12,713 bases of DNA from Alphaproteobacteria bacterium (GTDB taxonomy: Bacteria > Pseudomonadota > Alphaproteobacteria > Thalassobaculales > Thalassobaculaceae): positions 1 to 12,713 of the forward strand of contig JAPKDN010000037.1 in assembly GCA_028822575.1 (NCBI GenBank), read 5' to 3'. Below the pieces are notes generated by a model, which saw only the letters and a list, made by a program, of their open reading frames with translations, was not told the origin of the DNA and searched no databases. The position numbers were made by a program, and so were the translations under genes. Positions 7,155 to 12,713 of this stretch are shown here, piece by piece (position 1 is the stretch's first letter; each line of letters starts with the position of its first letter).

Positions 7155-8129
7155 CTAGGCGGCCTTTTGGGCGCGCGCTAAACCTTGCTCCCAATTGCGA
7201 TACCACGCCTTGAACAGCTTAAGTTGGTCCTCCGCATAGGTTTTCTGGCTCACAGAAAGTGCGTCGCTTGCGTTGAAGTGAAATTGGTAATTCGTGTCGC
7301 CTTCTAGGAGCATGAGGTATTTATAGTACAGGACCAGATCACATCCTTCATCAAAGGATGAGAGCACGCCTAGGGCCTGCTCAAGCTCCCATGCCTTGGC
7401 CCGTGCTTCGACATTTCCAGTCGCCGCGCTCTCGCATAAGGCGACCAGTTTCAGCACTTCGCGGGGGAGAACATTGCCAATCCCGGTAATCGCCCCGCTG
7501 GCACCGCAATTCACATAACCATGATAGACATTGGTGTCGACCCCGATCATCAGGGTCAGCGCGGGATCCTGTCCAGTGATGTTCTCGGCAGCATAGCACA
7601 ACGCGGCTGCCCCGCCGAATTCCTTAAACCCAACTAGGTTTTGATGCTCGCGGCGTAGATCGAAGAACAGGTCCGCCTTGGTCTCAAATCCGTAATACGG
7701 GCTGTTATAGATCACTGCGGGCAGCGCACTCGCGGCCTCCAGGACCGCTACGAAATGTGCTCGTTGGGCAGCGATGGAGGACCCTCGGGAGAGCACTCGC
7801 GGAATCAGCATCAGGCCTTTGGCTCCTAGCTTTTGCGCGTGCGCCGCGTGATCGACGGCCAATCCAGTGTTTTGCGCACCGGTCCCGACGATAACGGGGA
7901 TGCCCGCCTCGACCAGGCGTTCGACACCGGTCTGGCGTTGCGCGTCGCTCAGTAACGGCCAGTCTCCCATGGAGCCACAATAGACGACCGCCGACATGCC
8001 CGCGTCGATCAACTCCCGGCCTTTATGAACTAGCGCCTCGAAGTCTGGCGTCCGATCGGTGCCGCAAGGGGTCATGAGGGCTGGAATGCAGCCGGAGAAA
8101 ATATTCGTGCCTTCTGGGGCGGTGTTCAT
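7155..8129 (-). CDS. Dihydrodipicolinate synthase / N-acetylneuraminate lyase family protein
   Basis: This is a class I aldolase-type (beta/alpha)8-barrel enzyme of the DapA/NAL superfamily, whose members form a Schiff base between a lysine and a 2-oxo acid. In the 324-residue product Y141 (IYNSPYYG) matches the catalytic tyrosine and K169 (VGFKEFGG) the Schiff-base lysine of E. coli DapA (Y133, K161). The carboxylate-binding motif that reads GTTGE in DapA is GSMGD here (52-56), and the chain is about 30 residues longer. Housekeeping lysine biosynthesis is therefore unlikely; a catabolic aldolase, lyase or 2-oxo-acid dehydratase/deaminase, as in sugar-acid or hydroxyproline breakdown, is more probable. 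GAGG stands 6 nt before the ATG. It is divergent from the monooxygenase gene and convergent towards the SUF block. The superfamily is sure; the substrate is unknown. Confidence 0.93.
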   Translation of the reverse strand: MNTAPEGTNIFSGCIPALMTPCGTDRTPDFEALVHKGRELIDAGMSAVVYCGSMGDWPLLSDAQRQTGVERLVEAGIPVIVGTGAQNTGLAVDHAAHAQKLGAKGLMLIPRVLSRGSSIAAQRAHFVAVLEAASALPAVIYNSPYYGFETKADLFFDLRREHQNLVGFKEFGGAAALCYAAENITGQDPALTLMIGVDTNVYHGYVNCGASGAITGIGNVLPREVLKLVALCESAATGNVEARAKAWELEQALGVLSSFDEGCDLVLYYKYLMLLEGDTNYQFHFNASDALSVSQKTYAEDQLKLFKAWYRNWEQGLARAQKAA

Positions 8130-8177
8130 TCTTGGCCTCTGCGCTAACTGTTATCAATTTCGTGTAGCGATACCGAT

Positions 8178-8206
8178 TATTTAGCGTACCTCCAGGCGCA
8201 TTCCAA
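8178..8206 (-). promoter_or_regulatory. Weak promoter candidate for the DapA-family gene
   Basis: Read on the minus strand, TTGGAA (8201-8206) and TAAATA (8178-8183) are separated by exactly 17 bp and lie about 50 nt before the ATG. The -35 matches consensus at four of six positions, the -10 at only three. The 216-bp divergent gap (8130-8345) must hold promoters for both directions; no clear + strand promoter was seen there. Confidence 0.3.
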
Positions 8207-8345
8207 AAGAAGGTTGAATAACGATTGTCCGACCGATTTTTCAGCCTGGCCGTCTGGCGGGCTTGGCACCGTGAGTCCGGATCGAGTAATCTCAGTTTTT
8301 CTCGCCGCCATTGGCTCGGCATCCTGACAATCGAAAGGTCTTTCC

Positions 8346-9557
8346 TTGCCCCACTCATCGGGACATGACGCCCCCGTGCTGATCGTAGGGGCCGGACCAG
8401 CTGGTCTGACCGCCGCCGCGGTGCTAGCCGAAGCCGGTATAGAGGCGATTGTGTTGGAGGCCGAGGTGGAACTCCCGCGCGAGCTTCGGGCGTCGACCTT
8501 TCATCCGCCGACCTTGGACATGCTGGATCGTTTTGGCGCGGGCAGAGGTCTTATTGATCAGGGACTTATCGCGCCGGCATTTCAATACCGAGGCCGGGAG
8601 GAGGGGTGTCTGGCGAGCTTTGATTTTGGCCTTATTGGTGATCTGACCAGCAATCCCTATCGAGTGCAGTGTGAACAATTTAAATTGAACCAACTGCTCG
8701 CCGGTTGGCTTGGCCGGGCGGGTCGCACAGATATCCGTTTCTCGCATCCGGTCACCGGGTTATCCCAGGACGAAAGTGGGGTCCGGGTGACTTGCGTGAC
8801 GCCAGACGGAGAGCGGATCTTGCGTGGTGGTTATCTCATCGGCGCTGATGGCGCGCGCAGCGTTGTGCGTTCGGCGCTCGAGATCGGTTTTGAAGGTTTC
8901 ACCTGGCCGGACAACTTCCTCGTGGTCTCGACGCCATTCCCATTCGAGGACCATTTCGAGGATTTGGACAGCGTCAATTATTTCGCTGATCCTGAGGAGT
9001 GGTTCTTTTTGCTCAAAGTACCCGGCTTGTGGCGTTGTATGTTCCCTACTCACCCCGAAGAAACCGAGGTTGATATTTTTGACCCTGACCGGGTTCAGGC
9101 TCGACTGCGGCGGGTCCTCGACCGGCCTGAGCCGTTCGAAATTGGCCACACTACGCTCTATCGCGTTCATCAGCGGGTCGCGACGCGGTATCGTGGCGGA
9201 TGGTGCTTCCTGTCGGGCGATGCTGCGCATATCAATAACCCGCTGGGCGGCATGGGAATGAATGGCGGCATTCACGACGCAGTTGAGCTAGCCGAGACAT
9301 TGACCGCTGTGCTCCGGGGCCGCGAAGGAGTAGCGCTTCTGGACCGCTATGAACGCCGCCGCCGGCCGATTGCGTTGGATTACGTTAACCGCTTGACCAT
9401 ACTTAACAAACGCAACCTGGAAACCGCCGACCCGGCGGAGCAGGCGGCGTTTCGCGCCGAGCTCAAGGCCGCTAAGTCCAGCCGTGACAACGAGCGTGGG
9501 TTTCTGAAACGAGTCTCGATGATCCAATCGCTTGAGGACGCTGCGGTGATATCATGA
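8346..9557 (+). CDS. FAD-dependent monooxygenase (PHBH-fold, aromatic hydroxylase type)
   Basis: This is a class A flavoprotein monooxygenase (FAD_binding_3 family), enzymes that use NAD(P)H and O2 to hydroxylate mostly aromatic substrates. The 403-residue product shows the three family motifs: GAGPAG (15-20) binding the ADP part of FAD, the DG motif GADGARSVVRS (166-176), and GDAAHINNPLGGMGMNGG (from 291) contacting the flavin ribityl chain. No membrane anchor or extra C-terminal thioredoxin-like domain is seen. The start is TTG, supported by AAAGG 7 nt upstream and by an in-frame stop at 8325 with no ATG or GTG between. It overlaps the transporter gene by ATGA, implying joint synthesis. The substrate is unknown; UbiH-type roles are less likely given the context. 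Confidence 0.93.
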   Translation: MPHSSGHDAPVLIVGAGPAGLTAAAVLAEAGIEAIVLEAEVELPRELRASTFHPPTLDMLDRFGAGRGLIDQGLIAPAFQYRGREEGCLASFDFGLIGDLTSNPYRVQCEQFKLNQLLAGWLGRAGRTDIRFSHPVTGLSQDESGVRVTCVTPDGERILRGGYLIGADGARSVVRSALEIGFEGFTWPDNFLVVSTPFPFEDHFEDLDSVNYFADPEEWFFLLKVPGLWRCMFPTHPEETEVDIFDPDRVQARLRRVLDRPEPFEIGHTTLYRVHQRVATRYRGGWCFLSGDAAHINNPLGGMGMNGGIHDAVELAETLTAVLRGREGVALLDRYERRRRPIALDYVNRLTILNKRNLETADPAEQAAFRAELKAAKSSRDNERGFLKRVSMIQSLEDAAVIS

Positions 9558-10420
9558 CTGAACAGCACCCGCTCAAGGCAATCGCCTTTTTCACTGTCGC
9601 GGTGATTTTGATCGCCGTGGTTGACACGGTCTGCAAAATCTACACCACCGATTTGCATGCAGTACAGCTGGTGTGGGGCTATTTCATCGGCATCACGTTA
9701 ACTCTGATGATCTATTTCTGGGTCCGGCGAGAGACCCCATCAAGCCTACTGGTGACAAATCATCGGGTTTTGCAAATCGTGCGTCCAGCGCTGCTCGTGG
9801 CCTCGATCACCTCGTTGTTCATTGGCCTCACGCATCTTCCGATCGCTGAAGCGACAGCGATCGGCTTTACCGCGCCGCTGTTCATCACCGCGCTATCGGC
9901 GCCTATTCTGAAGGAGAAAGTTGGGTTGCATCGCTGGGCGGCCGTGGTTATCGGCCTGGTGGGCGTGTTGATCATCGTACGCCCTGGCGGTGGCTTGTGG
10001 CACTGGGCGTCGCTGATGCCATTGATCGGCGCGTTGTTCTTCGCCGGGTTTCAGTTGGTCACCCGGGTGATGGCCTCGACCGAGAGAACCCATGTCACGC
10101 TTTTCCACACTGGCGTTGGCGGCCTAATCTGGACTAGCCTGATGGTGCCATTTTTTTGGACTCCTCCAACCGAGTTGCATTGGGTGGTGTTCATCGGAAC
10201 CGGGGTAATGGGTGCGCTCGCGCATCTCTGCATGATCAGCGCTTTCAACCGGGCCGAGGCCTCGTTGCTCGCGCCCCACAACTACACCAAGATCATCTGG
10301 GTAGGAGTGTTAGGGTACCTTGTCTTCGGCGATGTCCCCAACCTCAACATGTGGACTGGCACGTTAGTGATAGTGCTTGCTGGCGTCTATGTCCTGTACC
10401 GCGAGCGCCGCGGCGCCTAG
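9554..10420 (+). CDS. EamA/DMT-superfamily inner-membrane transporter
   Basis: The 288-residue product is strongly hydrophobic, with about ten predicted transmembrane helices arranged as two EamA repeats (roughly residues 9-138 and 152-283). The first repeat has the characteristic ATAIGFTAPLFITALSAPIL followed by KEKVGLHRWAAVVIGLVGVLIIVRP; the second ends with an analogous helix and a short basic tail (YRERRGA). Family members export or import amino acids, nucleotide derivatives, riboflavin or S-adenosylmethionine, so the substrate cannot be assigned. The ATG overlaps the monooxygenase stop by 4 nt, which suggests that it moves that enzyme's substrate or product. Confidence 0.93.
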   Translation: MTEQHPLKAIAFFTVAVILIAVVDTVCKIYTTDLHAVQLVWGYFIGITLTLMIYFWVRRETPSSLLVTNHRVLQIVRPALLVASITSLFIGLTHLPIAEATAIGFTAPLFITALSAPILKEKVGLHRWAAVVIGLVGVLIIVRPGGGLWHWASLMPLIGALFFAGFQLVTRVMASTERTHVTLFHTGVGGLIWTSLMVPFFWTPPTELHWVVFIGTGVMGALAHLCMISAFNRAEASLLAPHNYTKIIWVGVLGYLVFGDVPNLNMWTGTLVIVLAGVYVLYRERRGA

Positions 10421-10528
10421 ACCGTGGCCCGTCAGGCGGTTTCGCGTGCGCAGTCTTTGCGGTAACCAAGATAAGTCCCGTTCAAAAAAAGGCACGTGGA
10501 CAAGTTCATTCATCGCCGGGGGCTTGCC

Positions 10529-10567
10529 GGTTGGTTTTCATTTGCGCTGGTTGGTATGGTCAATCAA
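10529..10567. repeat. GGTTGGT repeats upstream of the GFA-selA genes
   Basis: GGTTGGT occurs at 10529-10535 and again at 10549-10555, 20 bp apart, about two helical turns. A near-match in inverse orientation, ATCAACC, lies at 10561-10567. They are in the 206-bp gap between the transporter gene and the GFA gene, roughly 60-100 bp before the latter. The spacing would suit a dimeric regulator, but with only two exact copies chance is possible. Confidence 0.3.
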
Positions 10568-10626
10568 CCGCGCTCCGCGATAGTGTGTGGTCGAATGGTT
10601 TGCCTCACTAAGATTTGGAATGACCC

Positions 10627-11055
10627 ATGTCCGAGATAATCAATGGTGGCTGCCACTGTGGCAATCTGCGCCTGACCTTTTATGCCTCTAAACCCTTCGA
10701 GGAGATGCCGATCCGGGCGTGTCAGTGCACGTTTTGCCGCAAACACAACGTGCGGGCGACGGCAGACCCCGACGGACGGTTGGAGATCGCGGTCGGCGAC
10801 CAAGGCAAGCTCTCGCGCTATAGGTTTGGCCATGGGATCACCGACTTTCTGGTTTGTCGGGATTGTGGCGTCTATGTAGGGGCGACGATGGAGGACGAGG
10901 AGAATGACCAAGTCTTGGCCACATGCATCGTCAATACCTTGGAATTGGACCAGTCCCGGATCAAGGAACCGGTCGTGGCACATTACGAGGAGGAAACGCC
11001 GGGATCTCGGCTCGAGCGACGGCGGACCCGGTGGATGAAAGCCGAGTTCGTTTGA
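10627..11055 (+). CDS. GFA-family (glutathione-dependent formaldehyde-activating-like) zinc protein
   Basis: The 142-residue product belongs to the GFA/CENP-V fold family, named after Gfa, reported to speed S-hydroxymethylglutathione formation. All seven zinc-ligand cysteines are present. C9 and C11 (GGCHCGN) with C77 and C80 (CRDCG) should form the structural site; C32, C34 and C37 (CQCTFCRKH) form the second, glutathione-sensitive site. Most family members have no proven reaction, so the formaldehyde role is only possible. The ATG has a weak GGA 7 nt upstream. It lies 46 nt before selA on the same strand and may share its transcript. A link to selenium use, for instance formate dehydrogenase downstream of formaldehyde oxidation, is conjecture. 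Confidence 0.9.
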   Translation: MSEIINGGCHCGNLRLTFYASKPFEEMPIRACQCTFCRKHNVRATADPDGRLEIAVGDQGKLSRYRFGHGITDFLVCRDCGVYVGATMEDEENDQVLATCIVNTLELDQSRIKEPVVAHYEEETPGSRLERRRTRWMKAEFV

Positions 11056-11101
11056 TCTTGTCTAGCAAATTGTCGCTCCGCGCGAAACTGGCTCGGACGA
11101 T

Positions 11102-12532
11102 ATGTCAAACCCTTTTTTGGTGATTCCGTCGCTCGACGTGATGCTCAAGTCCGCTGTTCTGCTGGGGGATGTCGATCGACGAGGCCGCCGCAGCGTGGCC
11201 AATGCCCTGCGCAACGTCATCGCGGACCTGCGAGCATGCCCTGGCGCGCTGCCAGAAACTTCTGAGGCGGCTATGGCGTTGATCGCAGTGCGGACGAAAA
11301 TCCATCTGGATCAACAAGGCCAATCCCCGGTCCGCGCGGTATTCAATCTCACGGGTACGATTCTGCACACTAATCTTGGGCGTGCAGTCCTTCCGGATAG
11401 CGCGATCGCGGCGGTGACCCTCGCAGCAGGCTCGGCGAGTAGTCTTGAATTTGACCTGGACACGGGGCGACGGGGTGACCGGGAACGTGGGTTGGTGAAG
11501 CAATTGATCCGGCTTACTGGCGCTGAGGACGCGATGGTCGTAAATAATAATGCCGCTGCGGTGGTCCTGGCCCTGGATACCCTGGCGCGACGCCGGGAGG
11601 TTACGATATCCAGGGGAGAGCTGGTGGAGATCGGCGGCTCCTTTCGCATGCCGGATATCATGAAAAGGGCGGGGTGCCGGATGCGTGAGGTCGGCACGAC
11701 CAACTGTACCCATCTTCACGACTATGAGGAGGTTATGGGGCCGCGCACCGCGATACTGCTCAAGGTGCATACCTCGAACTATATAGTTGAGGGGTTCACC
11801 GCGTCGGTTGATGAAGTGGCGTTGGCTAGGCTTGGCCATGCCCATGGGGTCCCACTGATGGTTGATCTTGGCAGCGGGGCGTTGATTGATCTCGCGCAGT
11901 ATGGCCTTCCCCATGAACCGACGCCGATGGAGATGCTGAAGGCCGGCGCCGATCTCGTGACCTTCAGTGGCGACAAGTTGCTTGGTGGACCACAAGCCGG
12001 TCTGATCGTAGGGCGCAAGGACTTGATTCAAAAACTCCGGCGTAATCCACTGAAGCGCGCACTTCGTCTCGACAAGATGACCTTAGCGGCGCTCGACGCC
12101 GTGCTGCGACTATATGAAGATCCGGAGCGGCTCGCCGAGCATTTGCCGACGCTTCGGCATCTCGCTCGGTCGGTCGCGGATTTGACAGAACAGGCTAACC
12201 GGATCACCCCGACATTTCAGGCGGCGATTGGCTCCCGGTGGACCGTTTCCACGGAGGTCTGCCAAAGCGAGGTGGGTAGCGGCTCGCTTCCTGGCGCCGC
12301 GATTACAAGCCTTGCGCTGGTGTCGCACCCGGTGGGCAAGCGTGGCGCGGGGGCGGCCTTGGAGCGCCTTTCGGCACGGCTTCGCGCCTTGCCGATGCCG
12401 GTCATCGGTCGGGTGCATGATGGTGGTTTCTGGCTGGATCTTCGCTGCCTGGAGGATGAAGTTGAGTTTCTCGACCAGCTCGTGGGCCTAGCGCTGGATG
12501 CTGCGCCTTCAGACGCTGGAGACGCGGGGTGA
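11102..12532 (+). CDS. selA: SelA, L-seryl-tRNA(Sec) selenium transferase (selenocysteine synthase)
   Basis: SelA is the bacterial PLP enzyme that turns seryl-tRNA(Sec) into selenocysteinyl-tRNA(Sec) with selenophosphate; it acts as a large ring-shaped homodecamer. The 476-residue product has the N-terminal helical tRNA-binding region ([11 protein letters not shown]), [15 protein letters not shown] from residue 81, [13 protein letters not shown], and the PLP lysine K292 in [14 protein letters not shown] (E. coli K295). Length and motif order match the family. The ATG at 11102 gives the expected MSNPF...PSLDVML start; only a weak GGA precedes it. Its stop overlaps the selB start by GTGA, the usual selAB coupling. 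No sequence anomaly was seen. Confidence 0.97.
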   Translation: MSNPFLVIPSLDVMLKSAVLLGDVDRRGRRSVANALRNVIADLRACPGALPETSEAAMALIAVRTKIHLDQQGQSPVRAVFNLTGTILHTNLGRAVLPDSAIAAVTLAAGSASSLEFDLDTGRRGDRERGLVKQLIRLTGAEDAMVVNNNAAAVVLALDTLARRREVTISRGELVEIGGSFRMPDIMKRAGCRMREVGTTNCTHLHDYEEVMGPRTAILLKVHTSNYIVEGFTASVDEVALARLGHAHGVPLMVDLGSGALIDLAQYGLPHEPTPMEMLKAGADLVTFSGDKLLGGPQAGLIVGRKDLIQKLRRNPLKRALRLDKMTLAALDAVLRLYEDPERLAEHLPTLRHLARSVADLTEQANRITPTFQAAIGSRWTVSTEVCQSEVGSGSLPGAAITSLALVSHPVGKRGAGAALERLSARLRALPMPVIGRVHDGGFWLDLRCLEDEVEFLDQLVGLALDAAPSDAGDAG

Positions 12533-12713
12533 TCATCGCGACGGCTGGCCATGTCGACCACGGTAAGACTTCCCTGGTGCGGGCTTTGACGGGGGTTGAT
12601 ACGGACCGCTTACCCGAGGAGAAGCGGCGAGGCTTGACCATCGATCTCGGTTTCGCCTATGTGAATTTACCGGGTGGCACGCGCTTGGGTTTCGTCGATG
12701 TCCCCGGCCACCA
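12529..12713 (+). CDS. selB: SelB, selenocysteine-specific elongation factor (3' partial)
   Basis: SelB is the GTPase that carries selenocysteinyl-tRNA to ribosomes paused at a UGA with a SECIS hairpin. Only the first 61 codons are inside the window. They show G1 GHVDHGKT (7-14), the SelB-typical [19 protein letters not shown] with the G2 threonine T37, and G3 DVPGH (57-61). The [15 protein letters not shown] context separates it from EF-Tu. The GTG start overlaps the selA stop by 4 nt. The C-terminal winged-helix domains that read SECIS elements lie beyond the right edge. Confidence 0.96.
   Translation, partial: MIIATAGHVDHGKTSLVRALTGVDTDRLPEEKRRGLTIDLGFAYVNLPGGTRLGFVDVPGH

Noticed and set aside
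7007..7213. A cysteine-rich 68-codon + strand frame (seven Cys in its first 26 residues)
   Set aside because: Its second half is antisense to the end of the DapA-family gene, no ribosome-binding site precedes the GTG, and the cysteine pattern does not fit a known small zinc or metallothionein family.
10421..10626. A selC tRNA(Sec) or other tRNA in the gap before the GFA gene
   Set aside because: No T-arm of GGTTCGA type followed by a matching acceptor stem was found. The GGTTGGT and CAACC pieces do not fold into a cloverleaf.
11053..11263. Possible selenocysteine readthrough of the TGA that ends the GFA gene, given selA/selB next door
   Set aside because: The frame stays open after the TGA, but the GFA protein already has its normal family length. 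The extension mostly overlaps selA out of frame, and no SECIS-like hairpin is apparent right after the TGA.

Overview
The window looks like chromosomal DNA from a GC-rich alphaproteobacterium, probably Rhodospirillales-like. This is inferred from gene order, codon use and the recognisable protein families; no rRNA or other taxonomic marker is present. It holds three functional blocks separated by two non-coding stretches.

Block 1 (1-6130, all + strand) is a SUF iron-sulfur cluster assembly operon: an Rrf2/IscR-type regulator cut by the left edge, then sufB, sufC, sufD, sufS, a SufT-type MIP18/DUF59 gene, and an A-type (SufA/IscA/ErpA-like) carrier. SufS supplies persulfide sulfur, SufBCD is the ATP-driven scaffold, and SufT and the A-type protein act in maturation and delivery. 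The genes from sufC to sufT are translationally coupled by 1-4 nt overlaps. The A-type gene stands slightly apart, behind an extended -10 promoter candidate with an inverted repeat at the predicted start site. No SufE or SufU sulfur-transfer partner is present.

Between 6131 and 7154 lies about 1 kb that is clearly more AT-rich than its surroundings. It has no convincing gene, one good intrinsic terminator (6442-6463), a small perfect hairpin, and several short or interrupted reading frames that may be gene remnants.

Block 2 (7155-10420) has a DapA/NAL-superfamily aldolase or lyase on the minus strand. Diverging from it is a + strand pair: an FAD-dependent aromatic-hydroxylase-like monooxygenase coupled by ATGA to a ten-helix EamA/DMT transporter. 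This could be a small catabolic and transport module, but its substrate cannot be read from the sequence.

Block 3 (10627 to the right edge) has a GFA-family zinc protein, then selA (selenocysteine synthase) and the start of selB (selenocysteine-specific elongation factor), which overlap by GTGA. The organism therefore very likely makes selenoproteins. selC, selD and any selenoprotein gene are not visible here. I found no rRNA, tRNA, CRISPR array, insertion sequence or clear new defence or mobile system.
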